Positions 1 through 11,655 of a stretch of 64,000 nucleotides of DNA are shown piece by piece. Within the stretch, counting starts at the first letter, position 1; every line of letters begins with the position of its first letter. The stretch is from Cladosporium sp. IMV 00045 (taxonomy: Eukaryota; Ascomycota; Dothideomycetes; Cladosporiales; Cladosporiaceae). The notes under the pieces were generated by a model. It was not told the origin of the DNA. It did not search any database and worked only from the letters and a program-made list of their open reading frames with translations. Both the position numbers and the translations under genes were made by a program. The stretch spans positions 1 to 64,000 of the forward strand of contig MSJI02000646.1 in the NCBI GenBank assembly GCA_001931905.2. The letters run 5' to 3'.

Positions 1-283
1 CCTTGCTGGGATCCGGTATTGACTTGTATGAGGACTTGACGTTGTTCTTAAGCATGATGGCTGCGGCGCAACGCGCGGAGAAATGGTTCTCCGGCGAAAG
101 GCCGGTGTCGGCAGACTCGTTCGTCGTAATCCAGGCGAGGTAGTTGTTAATGTCGGGGGAGTTCTTCGCCTGTTTGAGCATCTGCTCGGCGTTCCGTTGC
201 GCCTTGACGTCGTGGCCGCTGAGAGAGTCGCGCAGACATTGCGCCAGTTGACCAATCTGGTCTTGTTGTGGCGACCAGTCCAT
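1..283 (-). CDS. KAP104: Transportin / importin beta-2 (Kap104-like), N-terminal part only
   Basis: The minus-strand frame opens with ATG at 283 and stays open to the window edge, giving 94 codons. It begins MDWSPQQDQIGQLAQCLRDS and contains SPDINNYLAWI followed by a CAAAIMLKNN helix. This is the usual start of karyopherin beta-2, the receptor that carries PY-NLS mRNA-binding proteins into the nucleus. The visible part covers about the first two HEAT helices; the family is about 930 residues, so roughly 90% lies outside the window to the left. No intron is needed in the visible part. The identification rests on N-terminal similarity recalled for the family, so the family is fairly sure but the exact paralogue is not proven. 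Confidence 0.8.
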   Translation of the reverse strand, partial: MDWSPQQDQIGQLAQCLRDSLSGHDVKAQRNAEQMLKQAKNSPDINNYLAWITTNESADTGLSPENHFSARCAAAIMLKNNVKSSYKSIPDPSK

Positions 284-1766
284 ATCTGGGGGATGTTGAT
301 CTGGATATATATTGCGATGTGGTGAAGTCGACAGGATGGGACGAAAAGTGTCGTCGCGGTTGGAGGAGTGAATATGACGGGTTGGGTCAGCGAACCTGGA
401 GGAACCGCCCGCGGTCAGCAAGAGAATTGAGGTGTGCGACAAGGCGTGGAAGCGCCGGTGTCGTGTTGACTGGCTTTTTGGAGGTGCCAGACGCAGATAT
501 CAAACAAATCCTGAGGCGCTGTTCTCTTTGGTGGGGCGCTGTCTCTAGCACGCTTGCATCGTGCGGAGGGCCGAGATTCGGGGGCGGTGGCAGTGGATGA
601 GACGAGCCAGGGCACGCTGTACAGCAATGGAAGGTGTGGATATTACAGATGTTTTTGAGCCAAGTGGGTGAGTGAGGTTATGGCGTATATCGAGGCGAAG
701 AAAAATTGAGGCAGAGTGGCTATTAGGTATTGACGGGCGAAGACAGACAGGGCAAGTGGCAGCAGACCCTTCTCCGGTCGCACGCCCTCACAGAATTGTA
801 GAGGGGCCAGCGAGGCGAGCGAGCCACCACCCAGGGCGGGGGCAGAGCGCTTCGGCCAGCCAAGAAGCCAGCAGGCTCAACCTCACTCGTTGAATGCGTG
901 TGTGTGCTCTTCTAATTCGCCCGTCTCTCGATATTTGATATTGCCGCCGGTGTGCCTATGAGACTCGTGATATTCGCGATTCAGAAACTCACAGTGTAAA
1001 CCATGTTGAGGCTCTCGCGTGGCTCGGTCAAAGGGATAGGCAGGCCCTGAACATCAAGCCCTCACTGCTCATGCAGTGACCGACACAGCGAGAGCACATT
1101 CGCATCGCAGGCCCAAGGCACGAGCGGCGATGACGAACGTAAGGCAACGCGTGAGATCCATGCAGATGCCACGGAACGGCTGGACACAGGTCGAGCGGTC
1201 GGCATGCGCGGTCACAGGGCCAGCTTTCGTGCCACCACCTTCACCGGCAGGTGATGCAGGAACGCATATTTCATGGTAGTGGTGAGTGTGCGGCAATGGT
1301 GAGGAAAGTTCTCGAAAGTGTCTTGATTGGCAAAAACGCTCCGAAGGAGATTTGGATTTGTAGATCTGAAATAATAGCAACGGATTTACTTCAGTCTGTT
1401 AGCTGGCTTATCAATCACTGTATTCACTTCCCCCACTTCCCGACCTTGCTCACGAGCAGATATCGTACGACGTTGTACACCTTAAGCCACCGGTCTCTCC
1501 AACTTTTCCTGAGTGGTATGGAGAGTGGCGAGCCGTTCGTTCTGAGTGAGAACTGCGGAGTCGTTCTCACCGCGACATGGCTATTGTTAACATGTCATGG
1601 CCGGGAGCGAGAAGCGCACAAAGCGTAGCGACTCCGGCGATGCTGTGCCTTGTCTCCCGACACTGTATGTAAGACACCGGAGCCAAATAATGGCGGCAAC
1701 GAAAAGCTGCTCCAACTTCTCGCTTTCTATTTCCTCCTTTTCTCTCATGAGAGCCAAAAAGGCCTT
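284..1766. other. Intergenic, no gene recognised
   Basis: This 1.5 kb lies between the transportin start and the 3' end of the thiamine pyrophosphokinase gene. It should hold the transportin promoter and leader. Short open frames on both strands lack recognisable motifs and mostly use non-ATG starts. No tRNA, repeat or transposon was seen. Confidence 0.5.
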
Positions 1767-2582
1767 TCAATGCCCAACCGCCCTCTCGACAGTGAACAAA
1801 ACCTCGTTATCGGTTGTAATCTCAATCCGATCCTCAACAATATGATTACTCGAACTGACCTGCCCGCCCATTTCCGTCCTCCACTCCTGCACATCCCACT
1901 CCAAACCCTGCGTACTAATCACCGCGGGACCATAAATCGGCAATATACCAATATTCCTGGTGATCAAGCCCTCACTCAACGGAGTGTGCAGAAGACTCGT
2001 GCCCGGTTTCAACATAACGCTCACACTCGCCTCCGAGAACAGCCAGAACCGAACATCCGGGTGCCTGAATTTCTGCTCCCGGTACAGTTCGTGCAGGAGG
2101 CCGATTCCTTGATCAACGCGCCCGCCGACGCTGCCCAGGACCAGAATGTCGCGGACGCCGGGCTTGTGCGAGAGAACTTTGTTGATTCCCTTGCCGAAGT
2201 CGGTGCTGTATTGATCCGGATCTTGGGTGGCTTCGACGCCGAGTTTGGCAAAGCAGATGCGAGCGTGGTCGGTTAGCGAGTCCAGATCCCCGTGTATGGT
2301 GTTTGGAAGGGCCTTTCGCAGCGCTGTGTCCCATGCCAGGTCGCTGTATGTGCTCGTGAGGAGGTTGTATAGCCTATCGGCGCCGGCGTCGGCGCAGAGA
2401 ATGTAGGAGGCGTGGTCGTATAGGCGTTTGAAGTAGCTGAAGTCTTCTATCGGTGAGTTAAGAATTATTAGGGCAATGTCGTCCTGGGAAATATCCTTGG
2501 GTCGACCATTTTCTTTGCGGGCTGGTGCTTGGAGGTAATGCGTGGGCCACAATGTGATGGTTTCTTTTTTCTCGTCTGCCAT
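1767..2582 (-). CDS. THI80: Thiamine pyrophosphokinase
   Basis: An intronless frame of 271 residues starts at ATG 2582. It transfers pyrophosphate from ATP to thiamine to make thiamine diphosphate, the cofactor of pyruvate decarboxylase, transketolase and others. Family marks are visible in order: the nucleotide-fold strand ending CADAGADRL (63-71), the acidic metal/ATP motif GDLDS (98-102), DQYSTDF (123-129), GSVGGRVDQ (150-158), and the C-terminal thiamine-binding half with TQGLEWDV and SSSNHIVED. Length matches fungal TPK (260-320). The enzyme is expected to be cytosolic; no targeting signal is seen. No TPP riboswitch was recognised next to it, as expected, since fungal TPP riboswitches usually sit in THI4/NMT1 introns. 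Confidence 0.93.
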   Translation of the reverse strand: MADEKKETITLWPTHYLQAPARKENGRPKDISQDDIALIILNSPIEDFSYFKRLYDHASYILCADAGADRLYNLLTSTYSDLAWDTALRKALPNTIHGDLDSLTDHARICFAKLGVEATQDPDQYSTDFGKGINKVLSHKPGVRDILVLGSVGGRVDQGIGLLHELYREQKFRHPDVRFWLFSEASVSVMLKPGTSLLHTPLSEGLITRNIGILPIYGPAVISTQGLEWDVQEWRTEMGGQVSSSNHIVEDRIEITTDNEVLFTVERAVGH

Positions 2583-2865
2583 TTTAAAAAAGTCTCCTCA
2601 CAATGTAAATTTGGATTAATTCTATCGAAGCTTTTTGTCTATCAACAACGGCACTTCGAATGTGGCTCTAACAAATACATCACCGTCATGTAGCGCACGA
2701 GCCACATAGAGTGAGGTGGGAAGCGGAAGCGGCTCTCAGGAAAGTTGAAGGCCCGAAATCTACCGCGCATTGCTAAGCTGCTGGGCGTCACCAATCTACA
2801 TCTCTTGACATTTCCTTTCTGCAGCATCCCATCTTTTCAGCGTTTCATTTCTCTTATTCCTCGCG

Positions 2866-3778
2866 ATGTTCAGGTCGGCACTTCGCTCCGGCGCCACCGC
2901 GCGCCTCCCCCGTTCTCTCCCTCAGAATGCGACAGCAAAGCGATTCCTCACCACCGCTCCGCCGCACAAGACCTCAAGAAGCTGGAAGAACGCGGCAGCC
3001 AGATGGACTCTTGCCGGTGCTATAATCTACTACTACAACACCTCGAATGTGTTCGCTGAGGAGCCAGTTTGTAAGGACGCCATTGCAATGCGCGACTTCA
3101 ATTGCTCCCGCTGACAAATCGCTCGCAGACACAATTCACTCTCCCCCAGAGACCTCACGAGAGACGGAGACATTCCCCACGATTGATTCGATCGCGGAGA
3201 AGAGACGTCAACAGGCCCGTTCGCAATCGCAAGCACCTTCCGCCGCGCCTACAAACACTGTCGCCACACCCGAAGCAGAGCCCGCGGCGCCCGGCTCACC
3301 CGAAGAGCTTGAGCAGGAGGCCGGCCAGCAGGGAGCGTTCAACGAGGAGACTGGCGAGATCAACTGGGACTGCCCCTGCTTGGGTGGCATGGCATACGGC
3401 CCTTGCGGCGAGCAATTCAGAGAGGCGTTCAGCTGCTTCGTCTTCTCCCAGGAGGAGCCCAAGGGCATCAACTGCATCGACAAGTTCAAGGGCATGCAGG
3501 ACTGCTTCCGCGAGCACCCGGACGTGTACGGCGCTGAGCTAGAGGACGCCGACGCGCCTCTGGAGGGCGAGGAGGTGCCTGCTGAGGGACAGGCGGCTGC
3601 CGACCCTCCTCACCAGGGTGGCGAGAAGGTTTCTAAGCCTTACGCCAGTGAGTCGCCGGAGGCCGTTGCTGGCAAGACCGAGAGGGCCGCCCAGGCCTCG
3701 AAGCAGGTGAAGGAGCAGCAGAGCCCGCTCAGCGAGACCGATGAGGCGGTCCCCAAGGCGTGGCACGACTCGAAATAG
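2866..3778 (+). CDS. MIA40: Mitochondrial intermembrane space import and assembly protein Mia40
   Basis: Two exons (2866-3070, 3129-3778) give 284 residues. The 58-base intron has a GTAAGG donor and a CTGAC branch 12 bases before CAG. Mia40 is the oxidoreductase that binds incoming cysteine-motif proteins in the mitochondrial intermembrane space and forms their disulfides together with Erv1. Visible features are an Arg-rich presequence (about 1-40), a membrane anchor (about 47-64), a Pro/Glu/Ala-rich linker, the redox CPC pair (150-152), and a twin CX9C core (C161/C171 and C184/C194). The acidic Ala/Glu-rich tail after 200 is typical of filamentous fungi. Fungal Mia40 is membrane-anchored, unlike the short animal form, and this one follows the fungal pattern. 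Confidence 0.93.
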
Positions 3779-4645
3779 AGGATTGATCATGGCATATATT
3801 GGGAGGCAGGCACTTGCATTGGCGGACACTGTAAAATGTAGTGTGTACTGTAGCTGTAGTTGTAACATAGATATCATGGGCGCTCCGAGCGCATTCGCTT
3901 CTCATTTGGACTTGATTTCTTGAGCAGTTTCCAATTGCGGCCGAGCCAGCTGCGTTTCAGCCCTAATGTTATCAGGCGACATATAGGTGCATGGGTTGTT
4001 GCTTTCTCCTAGTCAGGTAGTGTCGAATCAAGCAAGTAGCGCAGAAATGCAGACATTGTCGCGCGTAGCCATGGGTAAATTGCTTGGACAAAGGTCAGAG
4101 TCATGACAGGAATGGCGGTAAGCACATGGATACCCAAACATGAAATATATAAAACACGCCGATACTGCGCCGCTGAGACGCATTGGGTGGCGATACAGGG
4201 CCAGATGCTTCGGAAGCGACGCTTGCACAAGGCTGCACGGCTGGGTTAGCCCGGTTGGCATGCACATCGCTGCCACGAACCGACCGAGCCGCCACACCAC
4301 ATGTCTCCTCTCCTCAACTGCAACACCACCTCTCACACACTCACACACACCACTTACCGACTACTCTCGACTTCACCCATGACCGACACTCACTCATCTT
4401 CGGCACCCTGGCAACCGCGCTGAGACACAACAATCGCTTTGTGTCTGTCTCTCGTCTCTGCTGCCTCGTCCGGTCCGAGCGGGCGTCAACGTCATCGCCT
4501 GAGATACTGTGCTAGCACCGCACGCAACGGCCGCCAGCAACATCATTGACTGCGCCGACAACTGTTTGGCCGGCGCGCCCTCACATCACTTACCCGACCG
4601 CGGTTCCGCCCACACGACCGCCTCCAACCTCACAAGTCGCCGTCC
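3779..4645. other. Intergenic / long 5' leader of the SSH4-like gene
   Basis: Holds the MIA40 3' region and the upstream region of the SSH4-like gene. From about 4290 the plus strand is C/T- and CA-rich with a short CA run near 4330, a common look of fungal promoters and leaders. No coding sequence or RNA gene was recognised. Confidence 0.45.
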
Positions 4646-6248
4646 ATGGCGCAACAGGCGCTTCAAGATGGCCCAGCGACCTTCACCACATCCTACCGAC
4701 CTTCCCACACTCTCTCCGGCACCTTGCCGCCAGGCTGGCGAGTAACTCACGGCGGCGTTGCACGATGGGGATCATGGCAGGACCAGCGCGCAGCATTTCA
4801 GTCGCACGGGCTGAGCTCCACTGGCAAGGGCATTCTTATCGGCATGCTCTCTGCTTTCGGTTCAGCCGCTCTGGTCGGTATCATCATTGCGATCGTCTAC
4901 TTCTTTAGGTATACTGGACGCGGAAGGATCTTGCTTGATCGCATGAGCAGGCCCGGAGAGTATGACGATGAGCAGGCATTTTTGCGCGAAGAGGAGGAGG
5001 CGTTGGCGGAGATGGACGACATGCAGAAGGCAGAATATTTGAGAGCAAAAGGTGAATACACCATCATTTTATACCCAGGATACTTGTCCGTTACTAACAT
5101 AAATTGCAGCCTTTGTCCAGGCAAATCCCCCCGAGTCGCTGCAGACCGACATTTCTCTATCACAGTTTCTGGCTATTCAAGAGAAGGGCGTTTCGGCTTG
5201 GGAATTCGAACCGGAACTGGAAATCGCAAACTGCTTTGTCGAGGCTCGCACTGAAATCGAATTCTTCGACTCGGAATGCAGCGTACAGAGCAATCTGCCA
5301 ATCCCTAAGCAGAATGAAGTCTACTACTGGGAGGCCAAACTCTACGACAAGCCCGAGTCAACACTATTGAGCATCGGTCTTACGACAAAGCCTTATCCGC
5401 TGTTCAGGCTACCGGGCTTGCACAAATATTCGATCGCATACACATCCACTGGCCAAAGACGGTACAACCAGCCTTTCTCCGGCACAAACTATGCACCTCC
5501 TTTCGTGCAGGGAGATGTGGTAGGTGTGGGCTACCGACCAAGAACCGGCACGGTCTTCTTCACTCGCAATGGTAAACGGCTTGAGGATGTTGCGCACGGT
5601 CTCAAGAGCCAGAATTTCTTCCCTACGGTCGGTGCCAATGGACCGGCTAACGTTCACATCAACTTCGGCCAAATGGGTTTCGTCTTCATTGAGGCAAACG
5701 TGAAGAAGTGGGGACTCGCGCCACAAACGGGATCTTTGGCGCCACCTCCTCCATATGGCAGTGAACAGGGCAGTATTCTGCTGGAAGGTGGCCGGGAAGG
5801 CGTACGCGAAGGACAGGGCTACGTTCCCGGACACGCACGAAGTTCCAGCGCCCAGATTCGATTGGCACGTGGACCACCAGCTCGCTCACCAGGCCCTCAA
5901 AGAAGCCCGACAGACATATCACTTTCACACCTGAACCTGAATGAATCACAAGAACATCTGATAGAAGATGATATTGGCGAAGGCACCAGCGAAGCACACG
6001 CCGATCAGGAAACACCAGTGCACGAAATTGACTCTGACATGCTACCACCCGAGAACCACGAAGACGACCACCCACCGCCAGAGTACGAGAGCCCAAGCGA
6101 CGAGGAAGACACAACACCACGGGCGAGTCAGCAAAACGACGAGCGAACGCGGCTTCTAAGCCACGACGACAACCCGCCCATCCCCACGTATGAAGCTGCC
6201 ACCGGAGAACAGGACAGCGGGCGTGGGCGGTCTGAGAGCAGAGACTGA
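4646..6248 (+). CDS. SSH4: SPRY-domain membrane adaptor of the Rsp5 ubiquitin ligase (Ssh4/Ear1-like)
   Basis: Two exons (4646-5051, 5110-6248) give 514 residues; the 58-base intron starts GTGAAT and ends TTGCAG, and joins LRAK to AFVQANPPESL. One membrane helix lies at about 62-87, followed by an acidic Glu-rich stretch. A SPRY/B30.2 domain spans about 185-330, with WEFEPELEIANCFVEA, VYYWEAKLYDKPES and a TVFFTRNGKRL strand. The tail is disordered and acidic with PPPEY (457-461) and PPIPTY, which fit PY motifs that bind Rsp5 WW domains. Known family members sit in the endosome/vacuole membrane and direct Rsp5 to cargo for multivesicular-body sorting. The architecture matches closely; cargo specificity cannot be read from the sequence. 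Confidence 0.88.
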
Positions 6249-7232
6249 GAAGTCAGCAAATTATCTCACCACCACAAAAACACATTTTTCTTTGGGTCAC
6301 ATTTGGAGTTTTTGGTTTATCAATCTGGGGAATTTCGTTAGCCGAACAGGAAGCGAAAGCAGGCGTTCAACCGGCATCAACTCAGCTTGCAGCACCTCGA
6401 ACCGTCTGCATAGCTCGTTCTGTACGCTGGCTTTTGTCAGTCGACTCACTTTCTCTACCACAGAGTATCAGAGTCCATGACAGATGCAGTAAGAGCTAGC
6501 AGGCTGTTCATTCGATTGCCTACCTATATTCAGGTGATGGAAATTGGGAATTGGGAATAGGAAACAGGAGTAAGGCCTTCTTTTGATGAACGATGTATAT
6601 GAACACAGCGGCGGCGGCGGCAAGGGCTTTGATACTTCTCCGTTCTTGGTTTTGTTTTGGGCGGATTTCGAATTAAGGACCGTTGACACCTCTTTTACCT
6701 ATTTAGCGCTGCTTAGGAGTTAGGTATGCATTTATTTTTTGTGTTGTTTTGACTATTCTGCTTCGTGAGTATCGTTTCGTATCAGCGTAAGGTATTTTGC
6801 TGGCTTGGGGAGATCGTCCGGAGATGAAGTGTTTGTTTGAGCTTCCCTACATGTATTGCTTGTATTGTTTCCGCTCCGACATTGCATGTATGATTTGTCT
6901 GCAACTTCGTATATGAGTATGCCCATTTCGCGAATTTCGTATGATTGATCGATTGCCTAAGGTACGATTTCGAGCCACAGTAAAAAAGGATTTCGTAAGA
7001 AGCAGATGTGGACGTCGTATCGACTGTACCTACATGACGTCGTCGCCCATCACCCCTCATGTCGAAGATGCATGCATTCGATATCGAGTAGATGAATCTA
7101 AAGACACCGTGCATGTACTTTCATCCACTATAGGTACATGTGCATGTATCAATTGAATCATCGATCTTCATCCATATTCCTTCATATCATCCCAGCCAAA
7201 CCGTCACCATCAAAAAACCCCCAACGACAAAC
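6249..7232. other. Intergenic, no gene recognised
   Basis: About 1 kb, moderately T-rich, between the SSH4-like 3' end and the small cupin gene. Short open frames show no motif. Nothing else was recognised. Confidence 0.45.
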
Positions 7233-7842
7233 ATGTCCCGCCTCCTAACACCCCTCAAAGACCTCAAAGTGCTCAAACATCAAATCCCAGCCCACGGTCT
7301 GACGCCCAACACTTCGATCCAGAACAAACCGCTCATGATCTACAAATCCGCTTTCGTCCCTTCCGTTTCGGCGAGCGATATTGAGTCCCACCTGAGATCC
7401 GTCGGAGTCGTGGAACCGCAGTGGAGGTATACTATGTTCAGTACGAGTCACTTTCACGTATGTTTTTTCATTTCACTTCATGTATTGTTACAATTAAAAA
7501 AGCGCACGTATCTAACAAGTCTTCAAGACAACCTCCCACGAACTCCTCGCCATCTCGCACGGCTCCGCGGCACTCTGCTTCGGACACGAGGAGAACCCCA
7601 AGCGCGTCGAGATAACGGTCAGCAAAGGCGACGTTATCGTCGTCCCGGCTGGCGTGGCGCATCGGTTGATGAAGGATTTGCACGGTGGGTTTGAGATGGT
7701 GGGCTGCTATCCTGTGGGTTGCGGTTGGGATATGGCGTATGGGAAGGAGGGGGAGGAGGGGAGAATCAGGGGGATTGGGGCGTTGGGGTGGTTTGGGAGG
7801 GATCCGGTTTATGGAGGGAAGGGGCCTGTTTTGGAGGTTTGA
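7233..7842 (+). CDS. Small single-domain cupin protein
   Basis: Two exons (7233-7457, 7528-7842) give 179 residues. The 70-base intron has a GTATGT donor and a CTAAC branch before AAG. The second exon holds the conserved cupin core: ELLAISHGSAALCFGHEENP, then ITVSKGDVIVVPAGVAHRL with its typical G-D-x-x-x-x-P-x-x-x-x-H pattern. That His and neighbouring residues would bind a metal. It resembles the YjlB-type cupins found in many fungi and bacteria, whose reaction is unknown. The end is rich in Gly and Trp (GALGWFGRDPVYGGKGP). The start was chosen at ATG 7233 because it gives a compact protein; there are no targeting signals. Confidence 0.8.
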
Positions 7843-8608
7843 TCATGGAGAAGTATTGGTGATGGTAGTAGTGTGTTGATCTGTGTTGGTATTGTCTTGC
7901 ATACATGTATATGTCGACTTAATCAGTTGGACATTGACAACGATCGTGACATCGATAGATGTTGTTTCTCGGATATATGTTTGTCTGTTGACAGACTTCA
8001 ACTGGGCTTGCTACCGTGAGCATACACCGTGAGCATACACGCCAAGATGTGAAAACTCATCAATTGATAATCAATCAATTTCTTCTCTCGAGAGATTGAC
8101 TTTTCCCAATCCGGGGGCAGGATATGTATAAAAAGTTTGCTGCATGTGAAAGGCAAGAATAGGGCTCTATTTCAGGCTCCGAAGTGAAGAGCTCGGACCA
8201 CATACGTAGTTGGTGCCTTCCGTTGCCTGCAGCGAGCGGCGCGACTTGCTGCTGAACACCACCATCCACTAGTAGTCGTGCTCTCCATCACCGACTGATG
8301 ACTGACTTGACTTGACCGACGACCCAAACACTCTCCTCCACCATATCCAAAAACACCCAACTTCACTACGCGACACTTCTCGACCCAACGTGTCAAAACA
8401 CCACCGCATCCACTACCTGCCGACCCTCTTCTTACCCTTCTCTTTTCACTCTCACCAACGTCAACCGCGACTCCACCTTCCGCCCTCGAGATTACAAACC
8501 CGCCCTACACCCTACCCATATCCTTAAGGCTTGGTCGCGCACTTCCTGCATAGGCAGACGTCTGCGCACTATTATCATTCCACCGCATAATCGCATCTAC
8601 ACTCCATC
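7843..8608. other. Intergenic / cullin leader
   Basis: Contains a 13-base direct duplication (ACCGTGAGCATAC, about 8013-8038) and, from about 8330, a C/T-rich leader before the cullin start. No gene recognised. Confidence 0.45.
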
Positions 8609-11064
8609 ATGGCGGACGCTGTCGCTAAAGCAGCGCCACCTCTCCCCACCAGCAAGGATGATATCAACGGCACGTGAGTATCGCCATTTCTTCACTTTCT
8701 ACATAGTTGGCGCGACAGCCCCTTCAAATGCGCCTGCGTACACTCAGATTGCTGATATAAAGCGCAGATGGAACTTCCTCGAGTGGGGAGTCGACCGCAT
8801 CATGTTCAATTTGAGCGCTGGCCTCGATCTCAAGACATACATGACCCTCTACACCTCCATTCACAATTTCTGCACTGCACAAAAGGCAGTAGGCCAGCAG
8901 ACAAACCTCAACTCGAGCCAACGTGGCGCACACCTCCTCGGCGAGGATCTCTATCGACGCCTGAACGACTACCTCAAGAAGCATTTGCTGGGCGTACACA
9001 CCGAAATGGTCAAGCACGTTGACGAGGCGCTTCTCACATTCTACATCAAGGAGTGGAAGCGCTACACTACCGCTGGAACCTACAACAACCACCTGTTCCG
9101 CTACCTCAACCGCCACTGGGTCAAGAGAGAGATGGATGAGGGCAAGAAGGACATTTACGACATCTACACCCTGCACCTGGTGAGGTGGAAAGAGGACATG
9201 TTCGGAAGCACACAGAACGCTGTTATGGACGCGGTGTTGCATCTTGTGGAGAAGCAGCGCAACGGCGAGACCATCGAGCAGTCCAAAATCAAGTCTGTGG
9301 TGGACTCCTTCGTCTCTCTGGGCATCGACGAGCAGGATAGTACCAAGACTACGCTCGATGTCTACCGCAAGCACTTTGAGGAGCCATTCTTGGAAGCCAC
9401 CAGAATCTACTACGAGAAGGAGTCAGCCGAGTTCCTCGCAGTCAACTCTGTGGTCGACTATATGAAGAAGGCTGAGCGTCGTCTTGACGAGGAGAAAGAG
9501 CGCGTCCCGCTGTACCTGCTCCAGGAGATAATGGCTCCACTGATGAAGACGTGCGAGGCGGCGCTCATCGCCAAACACGCGAACGTCCTGCGTGACGAGT
9601 TCCAAATCCTGCTGGACAACGACCGCGAGGAGGACATGGCTCGCATGTACAAACTCCTGGCTCGCATTCCCGAAGGTCTCGATCCTCTTAGAGCGAAGTT
9701 CGAGGCCCACGTCCGTTCATGTGGTCTCGTCGCGGTGGAGAAGGCTGCGTCGCAGGGCGAAACCATCGACCCGAAGAGCTATGTGGACGCTCTTCTGGAA
9801 GTCAACACCCAGTACTCAGCCTTAGTTCAGAAGGCGTTCGCCGGCGAGTCAGAGTTTGTGCGCTCACTTGACAACGCTTGCCGCGAGTACGTCAACCGCA
9901 ACAAGGTCTGCCAGAAGAACTCTGCCAAGTCACCAGAGCTGCTTAGTAAGCACGCCGACAACGTTCTCAAGCGCTCTCAGAAGAGCAGCGAGGAGGATGA
10001 CATGGAGAAGCTTCTGAACCAGGTCATGACGATCTTCAAGTACATCGAGGACAAGGATGTGTTCCAGAAGTTCTACTCCAAGATGTTGGCGAAGCGTCTC
10101 GTCAACGGTACCTCTGCATCCGGCGACGCCGAGACCAGCATGATCTCCAAGCTGAAGGATGCTTCCGGCTTTGAGTACACCAACAAGCTCCAGCGCATGT
10201 TCCAGGACATGCAAACTTCCAAAGATCTCAACAAGGCGTACGAGGAGCACCTCAGCAAGAGCTTCAGTGCTGACGAGAGCATCGGCACTTCCTTCCAGAT
10301 CCTCGGCGCTGGCTTCTGGCCTTTGCAGGCACCCAGCACCACATTCGCGCCCCCCTCGCTTCTTGTGAAGCAGTACGAGCGTTTCACGCACTTCTACGCC
10401 GAGAAGCACGGTGGCCGCAAATTGACATGGCTTTGGAACCTCTGCAAGGGTGAGATCCGCGCAAACTACATCAAGAATGCGAAGGTTCCCTACACCTTCC
10501 AGGTCTCTACTTACCAGATGGCCATTCTATTGCTGTTCAACGAGAGCGACAGCATCAGCTATGATGACATCGCCAGCACCACCAGCCTCGCCAAGGAGAC
10601 TCTTGATCCGTCTCTCGCAATCATGCTCAAGGCCAAGGTCTTGACCGCCAATCCCGAGGGCAAGACCGAGCCAGGTGTCGTCTACTCTCTCAACTACAAT
10701 TTCAAGGCCAAGAAGCTCAAGGTCAACCTCAACATTGCCATCAAGTCTGAGCAGAAGCAGGAAGCAGAGGAGACGCACAAGACCATCGAGGAGGACAGGA
10801 AAATGCTCATGCAGGTATGCAATCGCGGCCCATCCCCTTTTTCATTCATCTTAACGTTTACTAACAATTTCCCAGTCCGCCATCGTTCGCATCATGAAGT
10901 CTCGCAAGACCATGAAGCACACGCAGCTCGTGTCTGAGACGATCCAGCAAATCAACTCCCGCTTCTCTCCCAAGGTCAGCGACATCAAGAAGTGCATCGA
11001 CATCCTCCTCGAGAAGGAGTACCTCGAGCGCCTGGACGGTGACGAGCTTGGCTACTTGGCTTAA
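8609..11064 (+). CDS. CUL1: Cullin-1, scaffold of SCF ubiquitin ligases (Cdc53/CulA)
   Basis: Three exons (8609-8673, 8768-10814, 10876-11064) give 766 residues. Intron 1 (94 bases) joins DDINGT to [12 protein letters not shown]; intron 2 (61 bases) joins EDRKMLMQ to [12 protein letters not shown]-terminal cullin repeats that bind Skp1/F-box proteins come first ([17 protein letters not shown]). The cullin homology domain that holds Rbx1 follows ([27 protein letters not shown]). A winged-helix tail ends in [14 protein letters not shown]712 in IVRIMKSRK is the expected NEDD8 acceptor. The UBC12-like E2 that would charge it is also in this window (54312-54928). Without the second splice the acceptor site would be lost, which supports the intron. 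The family is certain; Cul1 rather than Cul3/4 follows from the N-terminus. Confidence 0.93.
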
Positions 11065-11655
11065 ATCCGTGCAAGTCCAAGCCCATGATATGTATATGCG
11101 TTTTCTGTGCATACAACAAGCTTCTGGCGTTTCGGGAAGGGATGGGGATGCATGGGAACGCGGAATATCAGGCCAAGCGTGGTATGCTGCCGTTGATGAT
11201 GGTCGGCCGGGATTGATTTTTAAGCAAGGCGTTGCGTGGTGTTTCTTTACTCTCACAGTGGACCTTTGACACAAAAGGGAAATGGCTCACTCGCTGATGC
11301 CACTGATATTGGTGGCTGAATGGTATGACGGACATTCTATAGATTGAATGCGGGCTAGTCAGAATGAGAAATGAGCTGTGCAGTCAAAGTTTGTATAATG
11401 ATGTATTATACATTCTTGATAATAGCCTGACGGCATCATGTAGTTCTTCACATGCGCCTGAAGTCTCTCATGCCTTCAATGCAATGGGTGCAAGTGAGAT
11501 GCACGGTCACGTGCGTAAAGGTGGGAGGCAAATCGCGGGGACAATCCCGTTCTGAGGAAAGTTGAATCACTTCCTTAGGATTCGAGAGACACCACCTGTT
11601 CTCGCCGCTTGAACCATCGAACAGTTGCTCATTACTCTATATTGGACTCGCCATC
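11065..11655. other. Intergenic, cullin 3' end to SPF1 promoter
   Basis: 591 bases with no recognisable gene. The SPF1 leader and its split start codon begin at the right edge. Confidence 0.45.

Noticed and set aside
1251..1628. 125-codon plus frame in the first intergenic region
   Set aside because: No recognisable motif, and it overlaps equally long frames on the other strand.
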